Below the pieces are notes generated by a model. That model worked only from the letters and a program-made list of their open reading frames with translations, searched no databases and had not been told where the DNA came from. From Pedobacter sp. ASV17 (GTDB lineage: Bacteria; Bacteroidota; Bacteroidia; Sphingobacteriales; Sphingobacteriaceae), in the NCBI RefSeq assembly GCF_016429065.1, contig NZ_JAELTX010000030.1, positions 1 through 43,626 of the forward strand: a stretch of DNA of 43,626 bases, in the 5' to 3' direction. Below, in pieces: positions 1 to 6,986 of this stretch. Within the stretch, counting starts at the first letter, position 1. Each line of letters opens with the position of its first letter. Position numbers and translations under genes: made by a program.

Positions 1-144
1 TTCCCTTTGCTGTGGATGATGTTGGAGTACCAAGTTCCAATATTCATCGCTTTGCGTATTGGGACGCAACACCCATTCCTTAAATAGGGGATCTAATAGA
101 AAATCAAAAAGACTATAGGTAGAATACTGTGCTATTTCTGGCAT
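1..144 (-). CDS. FecR-type anti-sigma factor, N-terminal 48 residues (partial)
   Basis: Reading the minus strand from an ATG at 144-142 gives 48 open codons running off the left edge. The peptide has the pattern of the cytoplasmic N-terminus of Bacteroidota FecR-like anti-sigma factors: YSLFDFLLDPLFKEWVLRP, then a short acidic stretch, an aromatic D/E-YW and a Q-rich helix. In that family this part binds the ECF sigma factor, and the periplasmic part senses a TonB-dependent transducer. Only this segment is visible, so membrane and FecR domains cannot be confirmed. It is divergent from the small-gene run beginning at 300, so it probably belongs to the neighbouring locus. Confidence 0.6.
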   Translation of the reverse strand, partial: MPEIAQYSTYSLFDFLLDPLFKEWVLRPNTQSDEYWNLVLQHHPQQRE

Positions 145-299
145 TGCGTATCAAAATATACCTACTATACATTTTCATGCTTCCCTTTTATCCCATGGGA
201 GTAATATTTTTTTATTTAGATTAAATATAAATGGAGTGAAAAGAGGAAAACAGCAATTTTTCCTGCTTTTTAAAGGTAAAATGCTTATTTTTCGACATC

Positions 300-743
300 A
301 TGTTAAAGCTACTCTCCATATCTCTATTACTGATCGGCTATTGCTGTTTTCAGCAGAACCCGCCTCGGGTGCTTAGAAAAATGACAGCCCACACGGTTCA
401 TGAAGTTTATAACGGTATTGGTACAGATAGCATTATCAGGTTTAAGGGGAAGAAGTATTTCGTGAATTGGATAGAGGACTATGATGAAAAAGGATCTCTC
501 TCCAAGTTCTCTATGTGGAAACCTTTAGGCTATCTTGAATTTTTCGAGAAAGACGTTATTCATGACCGAAAATTTCAGCAAACCCATGGTTTAAGGGATA
601 CTTTGGAATATAGAGCGCTTAAAGGGAATAAAGTTCAATTAAACGGTGTAGTATATTCGATTAAAGGGACAGATAAGGATAGATTATATCTGGGACGATC
701 TTCCGAAAAAGAGAAATTGTATGTTTTAGAGTTTGAAAAATGA
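300..743 (+). CDS. Hypothetical exported protein
   Basis: A 147-residue protein that I do not recognise. Residues 1-17 form a hydrophobic leader ending in a Cys pair (GYCCF), so it is exported. The residue before either Cys is not a classical lipobox residue, so lipidation is uncertain. The rest is basic and beta-rich, with short repeated strand patterns such as IIRFKGKKYFV and KVQLNGVVYSI, as in small lipocalin-like or immunity-like periplasmic proteins. Its stop overlaps the next gene by 4 nt (ATGA), which suggests translational coupling. Position in a run of orphan immunity-like genes is the only functional hint. Confidence 0.6.
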   Translation: MLKLLSISLLLIGYCCFQQNPPRVLRKMTAHTVHEVYNGIGTDSIIRFKGKKYFVNWIEDYDEKGSLSKFSMWKPLGYLEFFEKDVIHDRKFQQTHGLRDTLEYRALKGNKVQLNGVVYSIKGTDKDRLYLGRSSEKEKLYVLEFEK

Positions 744-1048
744 AAGAAACGTGGATTTTGATAGGCATCTATCTACTTTTTTTAACCTTATCTTTTTTAC
801 TGAGGAAGGTCATTTTAAAAGTAAATCCTAAATGGTTGATGTTGATTATCCCAGCCTATTTAGTCAGCATTTATTTTTACTTTGATTTAGTGGTAAGGGC
901 TCATCAATTTTTAAGAGAAGAGGGGATTTATATGGCGTTTGGCCATTCGAGTTTATTATTGATAGAATTGTGTGTATTTGCCTATATCTCTGCCTTGGTG
1001 ATGTTGATGAATGTTTTTTATTTAAGATATAAATCTAGCTATGCCTGA
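740..1048 (+). CDS. Small integral membrane protein, unknown function
   Basis: A 102-residue protein with three apparent transmembrane helices (about residues 5-22, 32-50 and 68-92) joined by short basic loops. I recognise no catalytic motif. It overlaps the upstream exported protein by 4 nt and the downstream soluble protein by 8 nt, so the three genes look like one operon. A secreted protein, a membrane protein and a soluble partner packed this tightly next to orphan immunity genes could be a toxin-immunity remnant, but that is inference from context only. Confidence 0.6.
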   Translation: MKETWILIGIYLLFLTLSFLLRKVILKVNPKWLMLIIPAYLVSIYFYFDLVVRAHQFLREEGIYMAFGHSSLLLIELCVFAYISALVMLMNVFYLRYKSSYA

Positions 1049-1430
1049 TAAACTAATGACTGCAAATGAAGATCCAGCAGACTTTGAGACCTCTATAAGA
1101 ATTGGTGATGTTGAAATAACATACAGTAATCTAATGGAGATTTCACAAGGAGGTCCTGTAGTTGGAGATTTAAGTGTTAACGGCGAGAAATTAAAAGGTC
1201 GCTATGGTGGACCTTTGTTATATAAGGATCATTGTATTTATGTTCCCGTTCAAGTAAGAAAGTTTCTAGGAACAGGATTTAAGCTGGCCAAGGTAGATGT
1301 CGTAGATAATGTTTCTCAGTTAACAGGAAAATTTGAATACTTGATCTTTCTTGATAAAATAGCAGATGGGTGTATTTATTTTTTTAAGGATATTGGTCGA
1401 GCAAGTTTTGGAAAATATGAATCGGTTTAA
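1041..1430 (+). CDS. Hypothetical soluble protein
   Basis: A 129-residue protein without signal peptide or membrane helix, so cytoplasmic. It is beta-rich with many Gly residues, for example GGPVVGDLSVNGEKLKGRY near residues 37-55. No family is recognised. The start at 1041 overlaps the previous stop by 8 nt; a second ATG at 1056 (MTANEDPAD) is also possible. The third gene of the tightly packed run 300-1430, it is followed directly by a degenerate copy of the dispersed palindrome family. A small cytoplasmic immunity protein would fit, but nothing in the sequence proves it. Confidence 0.55.
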   Translation: MPDKLMTANEDPADFETSIRIGDVEITYSNLMEISQGGPVVGDLSVNGEKLKGRYGGPLLYKDHCIYVPVQVRKFLGTGFKLAKVDVVDNVSQLTGKFEYLIFLDKIADGCIYFFKDIGRASFGKYESV

Positions 1431-1443
1431 CTAGGCATGGCTA

Positions 1444-1497
1444 GGCTAATGCTTGTATTTTATTTTAGTCACAAGTGGGCGCTTGCGTCAGAGTGGG
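1444..1497 (+). repeat. Dispersed palindromic repeat, family B (diverged copy)
   Basis: Contains the two recurring half-motifs GCTAATGCTTGT and CACAAGTGGGCGCTTGCGTCA. These match the arms of the well-preserved copy at 42448-42526. It lies between two small genes and overlaps the artefactual upstream extension of the reading frame that contains the gene at 1549. Confidence 0.6.
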
Positions 1498-1548
1498 CCA
1501 CTTAAAAAGGAAATCGGTAAGCTATTGATAATATTAAAGAAAAATAAT

Positions 1549-1761
1549 ATGGATATTCAACTCTTTTTTTGGGGGGTGGCTTTTTTGCTCGGTGGTTATT
1601 TAGTGTACTATTATTTGTTGAAGAACGAAAAACCGTCTTCAAAAGAAACAAATTGGGAAGGAATGACAGGTGCTAATTATGTCAGTTCATGGACCGCTGT
1701 AATTATATTTTATTTATGCGGAATTGTGTTTGTCCTTAAATCTTTACCCTCACAAATATAA
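1549..1761 (+). CDS. Small two-helix membrane protein, Imm17-like
   Basis: A 70-residue protein starting at the ATG at 1549 (MDIQLFFWGVAF). The frame is open further upstream, but that part translates repeat DNA, so the later start is chosen. There are two transmembrane helices (about residues 5-24 and 48-65) separated by a polar loop with NWEGMTG. From memory this topology with a W-[ED]-G loop resembles the Imm17 class of immunity proteins of polymorphic toxins. A broken paralogue lies at 3970-4176 with the same plan and the same ending pattern (ILKFLPWQI versus VLKSLPSQI). No cognate toxin is adjacent, so it would be an orphan immunity gene. Confidence 0.55.
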   Translation: MDIQLFFWGVAFLLGGYLVYYYLLKNEKPSSKETNWEGMTGANYVSSWTAVIIFYLCGIVFVLKSLPSQI

Positions 1762-1877
1762 AGCTATGGACTCTGAACTAATACGATTTTGCTTTAGGTC
1801 GGTCTGTTTTCGGGGTAGTTTTATCGAAAGTACGAGTTAGCCTCAGCACTGTTCATTGCGGTAAGACTTGCGCCAAA

Positions 1878-2170
1878 TTGGGATTGCTAACAATTTGCGA
1901 AACAGAAATAAATCCCAATTTAGATAGGATTCTCGGACGTAAAGCAGATGCAAATTATTTAAGAGATTTTATATTCATGGCTGAAAGAGGCTTGTTTGCT
2001 TTTGACAAGACATACTTAAATAATTTTAATGATACAGTTTATCATCTGGTAGCTTCTCCTAAAGGGCCTTTAAATTTGGATTTAATCCCCGATTTTTAAG
2101 GAAGGAGCTTTGTAAAACATGGTTTCATAATGGTTTAAGTGAAACTATTGATATAGAAAGTATTTTATAA
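1878..2170 (+). pseudogene. Truncated and frameshifted gene of unknown family
   Basis: An open frame runs from about 1878 to the TAA at 2097-2099, but it has no ATG before its middle. It begins right after a half-copy of the palindrome motif (GACTTGCGCC), so the N-terminus is missing. After the TAA, the frame shifted by one base reads on with a normal-looking sequence (LRKELCKTWFHNGLSE...) to a TAA at 2168-2170. One additional T in the T5 run just before the first stop would join the two frames. I read it as the remnant of one gene, cut at its 5' side by repeat DNA. Family unknown; possibly part of a toxin or immunity gene belonging with the DUF4279 gene downstream. Confidence 0.5.
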
Positions 2171-2180
2171 TTTTTAAAAA

Positions 2181-2648
2181 ATGAGTTTACAAGAGGTTGA
2201 AGCTGTTAGAAAGAATGAATACGGATGTACGTTGTTTATAGGTACACTTGATGACCATCCTCAAGTGGTTACCGACTTTTCGGGCATAAAAGCTTCTGAA
2301 ATGATTGTTAAGGGAACTAATTGGGTAACCCCAACTTCAAAAAAAGTAATAGAAGGGAAATTTAATGAAGCCAATTTATGGATTTATGAAGTAGAAAAAA
2401 GAGCTTATGAGCCAGATGTTTATCTTAATAATCCGTTAGAGCATATGTTGAAAATCATGGATACTCAAAGAGAGGCTTTCATTGATTTATTGAGAAGATA
2501 CCCTAAAAATCATATTTTGTGTTACGCTTATTTTTATGAGTTTAATCCTTATTTTATTTTAACTAAGGAGGTGGTTAATAAATTAAACTTGTATGGAATC
2601 GATGTAGAATTTGATATGTATTATTTAGGTGAAGAAGTTATCAAATAA
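2181..2648 (+). CDS. DUF4279 domain protein, candidate immunity protein (orphan copy)
   Basis: A 155-residue cytoplasmic protein. It shows the DUF4279 pattern as I recall it: an early strand with Cys (EYGCTLFIG, about residues 13-21), a DDHP turn, a KGT motif, a W in NLWIYEV, a helix around NNPLEHMLKIM, and the typical ending where a strand reads VEFDMYYL. Along its whole length it resembles the protein at 41990-42430, which directly follows a toxin-33-like gene, including the shared CYAYFY-[ED]-FNPYF segment. DUF4279 proteins are often neighbours of polymorphic toxins. Here only a gene remnant precedes it, so this copy looks like a retained orphan immunity gene. It is followed after 2 nt by another small gene. 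Confidence 0.75.
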   Translation: MSLQEVEAVRKNEYGCTLFIGTLDDHPQVVTDFSGIKASEMIVKGTNWVTPTSKKVIEGKFNEANLWIYEVEKRAYEPDVYLNNPLEHMLKIMDTQREAFIDLLRRYPKNHILCYAYFYEFNPYFILTKEVVNKLNLYGIDVEFDMYYLGEEVIK

Positions 2649-2650
2649 TT

Positions 2651-3064
2651 ATGAACGAAAAAAAAAGCTATTTTTTCATAATTGTAGTCTGTGTAATTAT
2701 CTTTTTATATACTTTATTTTCTTATTTCCAGCATATGGAGATGGAAAATAAAGGAAAGTTAAATTTTTATAGCGTTTTTTCGCAAAGCTGTGGAAATAAC
2801 AGGGGAAGTTCTTCTGTATATATAAATTATAATCAAAAGGTTTATTCTATAAGATTGCCAAATGTGGATTGTCTAAAGTATCCAATCGGATCTAAGATAG
2901 GGTTGATTTATAATGATAAGTTTGATTATTTTTATATACCTGATGGATTAGAAAAAGATATAAGTAGGTTGATTTTTATTGGTGTAGTCATCATTATTTT
3001 ATTAATTAAATGGAAAGGAATTAATATACGAAGATGGCTTAACAGTGCTAGAAAGGGTTTTTGA
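2651..3064 (+). CDS. Small membrane protein with extracytoplasmic loop, unknown function
   Basis: A 137-residue protein with an N-terminal helix (about 7-25) and a second helix near the C-terminus (about 105-121). The loop between them, about 80 residues, holds two Cys (QSCGNN and VDCLKY) and strands such as KVYSIRLP and KIGLIYN. The plan of helix, loop with a Y-x-F/I strand, then a basic G-x-x-I-x-hydrophobic strand recalls the shorter protein at 4617-4940. It begins 2 nt after the DUF4279 gene, so they are co-transcribed. Function unknown; a membrane immunity protein is a reasonable but unproven guess. Confidence 0.6.
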   Translation: MNEKKSYFFIIVVCVIIFLYTLFSYFQHMEMENKGKLNFYSVFSQSCGNNRGSSSVYINYNQKVYSIRLPNVDCLKYPIGSKIGLIYNDKFDYFYIPDGLEKDISRLIFIGVVIIILLIKWKGINIRRWLNSARKGF

Positions 3065-3076
3065 AGATTATTCTCT

Positions 3077-3090
3077 GGTTGGTGTCATCA
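3077..3090 (+). repeat. Dispersed palindromic repeat, family A (half copy)
   Basis: GGTTGGTGTCATCA matches the left arm and loop of the family-A palindrome (perfect copies at 3854 and 5108), but the right arm is lost. It is intergenic, 3' of a small membrane gene. Confidence 0.55.
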
Positions 3091-3135
3091 CTTTATTAAA
3101 GCTACAGCGGCACCAAGATTTTAAAATAATATTAT

Positions 3136-3835
3136 ATGAAGGGAGATTTTATGCTCGTAGCGTTATCCTTATTATTAGTGTTTAATATCAGCAGTTTTAT
3201 TAAACAAAATGGAGTAAGTATTGATGATCTGTATATAAAACTAGCAAAGGGCCGTAACATTAACTATCAGGAAATAGAAGGTAGGTTTATTTATTCAGAG
3301 AATAATGAGAACAGGGGTAAGTATGTTGCTAAGTTTTCAGGAAATAAAAAAAAAGTATTCCATTACACATGTAGCGTATTCTGGGGTTAGAAAAGATGAA
3401 TTGATGATTGACAATCAGTTGTTTGTGCTTGATAATAAAATTGATCCTCTTTCTTTATCTGTGTATAAGTTAAGTGTTGCCAATAAGCGATATTTATGCC
3501 TCATTGGTAAAGGGCAATCGGCATCAGGCACAGGGGTGCAGATTTCTTACTTTGTTGTTTTCGGGTTGGATAAATTGGGGAAAGTGAAAGATTGCTATAG
3601 ATTCTCTAGCCGTTTTGGTAATATCCATAGCATTGTTAATAATTATAATGGAAATGAAGGTCTAAGCTACTTGAAAATAGTAAATGGAGATAAAATGAGC
3701 CAATTTATACTTACCGTTAATGATATTAAAAATGATAAGCGTATAAATAATGGTTTGATCCTATTAGATTATAAACTTAATGATAAATTCATCGTGCTGA
3801 AAAACACTCTTATGCAATCTTTCAAAATTAAATAA
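3136..3835 (+). pseudogene. Exported protein gene split by a frameshift in an A9 run
   Basis: Two overlapping frames form one gene. The first starts at 3136 with a hydrophobic leader (MLVALSLLLVFNISSF) and reads to codon GGA AAT AAA. The run of nine A at 3346-3354 follows, and a stop comes soon after (TAG at 3388-3390). The second frame carries the next 160 or so residues to a TAA at 3833-3835. With eight A the two halves join in frame as GNKKKYSITHVAYSG. The joined product would be about 232 residues, an exported beta-rich protein of unknown family. Either the gene is inactivated, or the homopolymer makes it phase-variable or read by slippage. The second frame alone lacks a leader, so it is unlikely to be a separate gene. 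Confidence 0.65.
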
Positions 3836-3853
3836 GTTTGAAGCATTTAACCT

Positions 3854-3877
3854 ATGGTTGGTGTTATCACCAACCAT
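3854..3877 (+). repeat. Dispersed palindromic repeat, family A (perfect copy)
   Basis: ATGGTTGGTG, loop TTAT, CACCAACCAT: a perfect 10-bp inverted repeat. The flanks TTTAACCT and TGCGATTA are shared with the copy at 5108. It lies just after the frameshifted gene at 3136-3835. Confidence 0.8.
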
Positions 3878-3969
3878 TGCGATTAAGGTTAGCAAGGTTT
3901 ATTGTGTTTTAAATGAATTGCTGGCGAATGCTTTAGGCCGAAGGGGTTCGCTAAAATACTATAGCAACA

Positions 3970-4176
3970 ATGAATTGGAAATATTTACTTTTAGGTATTG
4001 GTTTTTTGTTGGTGGCATATTTAATTTATCAAAGGTTAAAGAAAGGTCCAGCTTCGGATAAAACAGATTGGAATGGTGCCACCTTAAGTTTATATCTGTA
4101 AGGTTGGGGTGCATTTATCATTTATTTAATAATCGGAATTGTATTTATCCTTAAATTTTTACCTTGGCAAATATAA
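3970..4176 (+). pseudogene. Imm17-like two-helix gene with in-frame TAA
   Basis: From the ATG at 3970 the frame gives MNWKYLLLGIGFLLVAYLIY, a polar loop with TDWNGAT, and then a TAA at 4099-4101. The same frame continues without a shift as GWGAFIIYLIIGIVFILKF and ends at the TAA at 4174-4176. Helix, W-[ED]-G loop, helix and the ending match the intact 70-residue protein at 1549-1761, and total length (68 sense codons plus stop) is nearly identical. A single CAA to TAA change explains the break. The truncated product of 43 residues would keep only the first helix. It is best read as a recently inactivated paralogue. Confidence 0.7.
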
Positions 4177-4185
4177 AACTATGGA

Positions 4186-4267
4186 CCCCTTCTAGCACAA
4201 GCATTAGCATAGCGGTGCTTGTGCTCTAACATAGAAGTCATAAGCAGACGCTTGCGCCAAAAGTGGG
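4186..4267 (+). repeat. Dispersed palindromic repeat, family B
   Basis: The left arm CCCCTTCTAGCACAAGC starts at 4186, the inner part is GCATTAGCATAGCGGTGCTTGTGC, and the right arm GCTTGCGCCAAAAGTGGG ends at 4267. It has the same layout and length (about 80 bp) as the better-preserved element at 42448-42526, with several mismatches between the arms. Confidence 0.75.
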
Positions 4268-4303
4268 AAAACCATAGTAGAAATGCTAAGGGAAATAGAT
4301 AAT

Positions 4304-4591
4304 ATGGATAAACAATATACATTTATTTTTGAATATAAAGGAGGGACCTATATTAGGCAACTCCAAGCTGCAGATATTAATAAAGCTGTTAATATCTGGT
4401 TATTAGTTATTGCTCAAGACGTGCCTGACTTGAGTGCTGTAGAAGAAAAAAAACTAATTAATGAGATAAAGAGAGAGACTCCTACATTGTTAAGCAATAT
4501 GGATAATGTTTGGCAGATGTTTTTTTTAATTGGCGAGCCAAGCAGCTTACTTACAATTGTGTTGTCCTATTGTCACATAGATTTATCTTGA
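4304..4591 (+). CDS. Hypothetical protein, possible immunity protein
   Basis: A protein of 95 residues from the ATG at 4304 (MDKQYTFIFEYKGGTYI), or 102 from the ATG at 4283. The later start is preferred because the fold seems to begin with the YTFIFEYKGG strand pair. It is an alpha/beta cytoplasmic protein with no signal peptide: two strands, a helix (KAVNIWLLVIAQDV), a charged helix (EEKKLINEIKRE) and a C-terminal hydrophobic segment. I recall similar short proteins beside RHS loci in Bacteroidota but cannot name the family. It follows a family-B palindrome and precedes a small membrane protein by 25 nt. Confidence 0.55.
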   Translation: MDKQYTFIFEYKGGTYIRQLQAADINKAVNIWLLVIAQDVPDLSAVEEKKLINEIKRETPTLLSNMDNVWQMFFLIGEPSSLLTIVLSYCHIDLS

Positions 4592-4616
4592 TTAATGTAT
4601 TTTTTATGTTTTTAAT

Positions 4617-4940
4617 ATGAAAAAGCTCATTGGGGTATTTAGTGTAATTCTATTTTTAGCCATATTGTTTAGATTTCAAATAGGAGATTTGTTGTTGGAT
4701 GGTTTTGGGAAATGTGGTAAAGCTGAAATAAGAGAAGAACTTAGGTCAGTGAAATATGTGAAACCTACATACCTCTATTCTTTTAAAATAGATGATAAAC
4801 AATATGATGGTAACTCTAAAATTGAAAAGGGACAAAGAAAAAATAACGAAATTTGTATATTGTTTTTGCCTTTGTTTCCATCTATCAATAGGCCATTAAA
4901 TGATAATAAGTTACACATTGCTTGTAATTGTAATAACTGA
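4617..4940 (+). CDS. Small exported or membrane-anchored protein, unknown function
   Basis: A 107-residue protein with an N-terminal hydrophobic segment (residues 4-19) that acts as signal anchor or signal peptide, followed by an extracytoplasmic beta domain. Near residues 78-95, an ICILFLPLFPSINRPL segment is a recognisable pattern of short Bacteroidota proteins of unknown function. Four Cys are present, two in the last seven residues (HIACNCNN). It resembles the loop of the protein at 2651-3064 in plan. It is the last of the small genes before the 0.6-kb gap that precedes the secretion operon. Confidence 0.55.
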   Translation: MKKLIGVFSVILFLAILFRFQIGDLLLDGFGKCGKAEIREELRSVKYVKPTYLYSFKIDDKQYDGNSKIEKGQRKNNEICILFLPLFPSINRPLNDNKLHIACNCNN

Positions 4941-5032
4941 TTACAGTAATGGTAATTATGGGCTTCCCTATAAATTAGTTGCTTAACTTGAACAGTTGGT
5001 AATATCTTTAAGAATAATTAAGCCATATTAAA

Positions 5033-5068
5033 TACAAATAGCGTACAATCAATAGTACGATATTTGTA
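5033..5068. terminator. Inverted repeat, possible terminator or operator
   Basis: TACAAATAGCGTAC, loop AATCAATA, GTACGATATTTGTA: 14-bp arms with one mismatch. It stands about 90 nt after the last orphan small gene. There is no clean T tract after it, so it may equally be a protein-binding site. Confidence 0.35.
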
Positions 5069-5107
5069 TAATCTCATTTATATAACATTAACAAACTTAT
5101 TTAACCT

Positions 5108-5131
5108 TTGGTTGGTGTTGTCACCAACCAA
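5108..5131 (+). repeat. Dispersed palindromic repeat, family A (perfect copy)
   Basis: TTGGTTGGTG, loop TTGT, CACCAACCAA: perfect 10-bp arms. Loop and outer arm bases differ from the copy at 3854 in compensating fashion (AT...AT versus TT...AA), which suggests the pairing matters. Confidence 0.8.
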
Positions 5132-5531
5132 TACGATTAGCAGAAGCAGTTTGAGCATGGCCTATACCCGTAATACCAATACTTGCAAAGCTTAGGAAAG
5201 AGTCCTCCTCTAGCAAGCATTAGTACGGCGGTACTACGTTTTTATAGGTGATTTAAAGCCCTCAAACATCCAAATTTAAAATATATTTGTCGTTATATAC
5301 GATTGTCCATATCTTAGAAAAGCAGTTTAATCGCTGTTTTTTTGCATTTACTTTACGCTTTAATGAATTGTTTTTCGCTCGTTTTCCAGTCGTCAGTTTT
5401 TAATCATATCACCCATTCTAAGTACTTAAATAGGAATGTGAATTTGGATAATTACGGCGTGAAATATTTCGATATGATGCGTTTTGGCTTAATTGAAGCC
5501 ATTTTTTAATCAACCTCTATTTACTTGACAT

Positions 5532-6476
5532 ATGAAACCAAATCGACTATATTTTCTTTTTTTGATCACATTATCGTTAGCCTCCTGCCGAGAATTTATC
5601 GAACCTTCGCTGAGCAATAAGAAGATATACCCATTAGCGCCAGCCGACAAAACAGAAATGAGTTATTATCAGATTACGTTTTGGTGGGAAACCCATCCCG
5701 ATGCCTTGAAATATCGTTTGCAGGTAGTGTCGCCATCTTTTAATGCGGCGCAAAAGATAATTTTAGATACCTTGGTGAACGCAGATAAGTTTACTTATAC
5801 CCTTGATCCTGGAAGTTACGAATGGCGTATCCGAGCAGAGAACGGGAGTAGCCAAACACCTTTCGTAACACAGTCTTTCATTGTTCACCCAGCAGCCCTT
5901 ACCGATCAGTCTGTACAAGTATCAGCACCCGCAAATCAGTTGTATACCAATAATGCTTTAACCCAATACGAATGGCTTAAACTATTTGGTGCAACGGGTT
6001 ATCGTTTGCAGGTCGACAAAAATAATTTCTCTAATGAGCAAAATTTGATCTTAAATGTCACCACAGATAATTTGAGTTATTCGTACACTTTGCCATCAGA
6101 AGGCGTTTACCAAATGAGGGTACGAGCTGAAAATGCTACTCAAAATTCTAAGTGGTCTACTGTACGAACGCTCACTTTTGATGCCACACCACCAGCGCAG
6201 GTTAATTTAAGCACGCCTGCAAATAAAGCGACGGTAAGCAAGCCCGTGGGGTTGAGCTGGGGCGCTATTACGGATGCGGTGCAATATGAGGTTGCCGTAT
6301 ATCAAAGTGACTCTACCACTCTTTATCACTCTTCTTATCCACAAATACTGAGCACCACAAACCATTCCTTTACCTTAGGGAACAGTGGCGAAACCTTGGT
6401 GTGGCGAGTAAGAGCCATTGATAGGGCTGGGAACAAAGGAAATTGGAGCAGCTTTTACACCTTCACGATACAATAA
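5532..6476 (+). CDS. Lipoprotein with three FN3-like domains, first gene of the T2SS-like operon
   Basis: A 314-residue protein. The signal peptide ends in a lipobox LASC with Cys at residue 19, so it should be a lipoprotein. The mature part has three fibronectin-III-like repeats (about residues 38-118, 125-216 and 220-314). Each has the pattern of a Pro start, a W strand, A-x-x-Y-x-[LV]-x-V and a terminal WR[IV]RA or MRVRA strand. Such domains bind carbohydrate or protein at the cell surface. It overlaps the next gene by 1 nt (TAATG), so it is translationally coupled to the pseudopilus genes. It may be a pilotin-like or surface partner of the secretin, but its sequence is not that of known pilotins. 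Confidence 0.75.
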   Translation: MKPNRLYFLFLITLSLASCREFIEPSLSNKKIYPLAPADKTEMSYYQITFWWETHPDALKYRLQVVSPSFNAAQKIILDTLVNADKFTYTLDPGSYEWRIRAENGSSQTPFVTQSFIVHPAALTDQSVQVSAPANQLYTNNALTQYEWLKLFGATGYRLQVDKNNFSNEQNLILNVTTDNLSYSYTLPSEGVYQMRVRAENATQNSKWSTVRTLTFDATPPAQVNLSTPANKATVSKPVGLSWGAITDAVQYEVAVYQSDSTTLYHSSYPQILSTTNHSFTLGNSGETLVWRVRAIDRAGNKGNWSSFYTFTIQ

Positions 6477-6985
6477 TGGCCAAAGGAAAAACACTTACAT
6501 ATTTGTTAATAGCAGGGGTAGTTGCCGTTTGGGGACTCATCTTTTATCGTGTATACATAGGCATGAGTGAGGAAGAGTTAGATACGCCTGTTGCAGTGAG
6601 TACCAAAGTGCCGTATTTTAAAATGGTTGATCATCACCAAGATCAAGTTAGCCTAGACCTTAACTACCGTGATCCTTTTGCGCAGGCTACCGCTTACGAT
6701 GTGGCCAAACCAGCAACAGTTAAACCAGAAAATACAGCCCCAGCTAGACCGCAAATGGCTATGCCAATGGCACAAAAACCACAGGTGAATTGGTCAAACG
6801 TTCAATATACAGGTTATGTGAACAATGCTGCGAGCAAGCAAAAAATGGTCATTCTTTCTGTAAATGGTAATACCGCTGTATTGGCTGAGGGACAAAGCGC
6901 TCATGGCGTAAAGTTGTTGAAATACCTTGGCGATTCAGTAAGTGTACAATATCAGGGGGAAAAGAAAAACATCAAAATCAAATAG
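6476..6985 (+). CDS. GspC/PilP-like inner-membrane clamp protein
   Basis: A 169-residue protein starting at the ATG at 6476, which overlaps the upstream stop. The longer frame from 6443 is rejected because it only reads the tail of the previous gene. One N-terminal transmembrane helix (about residues 7-29) is followed by a periplasmic linker with YRDPF (DPF at 66-68), a Pro/Ala/Met-rich stretch, and a compact beta domain (about 103-169, WSNVQYTGYVNN to the basic end). A single helix, DPF motif and small C-terminal beta domain are the plan of GspC homology-region and PilP proteins, which connect the inner-membrane platform to the secretin. The operon context agrees; direct homology is not certain. 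Confidence 0.65.
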   Translation: MAKGKTLTYLLIAGVVAVWGLIFYRVYIGMSEEELDTPVAVSTKVPYFKMVDHHQDQVSLDLNYRDPFAQATAYDVAKPATVKPENTAPARPQMAMPMAQKPQVNWSNVQYTGYVNNAASKQKMVILSVNGNTAVLAEGQSAHGVKLLKYLGDSVSVQYQGEKKNIKIK

Positions 6986-6986
6986 T

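Larger units (their letters stand above)
4941..5531. other. Intergenic region before the secretion operon
   Basis: No convincing gene in 591 nt. It holds an inverted repeat (5033-5068), a perfect family-A palindrome (5108-5131), a badly diverged family-B copy around 5200-5245 (TCTAGCAAGCATTAGTACGGCGGTACTA), and a TATATTTG at 5282-5289 that could be a -7 element. If that element is used, the leader of the gene at 5532 would be about 240 nt. The stretch 5330-5520 has no recognisable element. Confidence 0.5.

Noticed and set aside
3858..4061. Open frame of 67 codons starting in the family-A palindrome
   Set aside because: It translates repeat DNA and then the Imm17-like pseudogene out of frame.
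1444..4267. CRISPR array made of the repeated palindromes
   Set aside because: Copies are irregularly spaced, separated by genes, and differ in sequence; there are no regular spacers and no cas genes.
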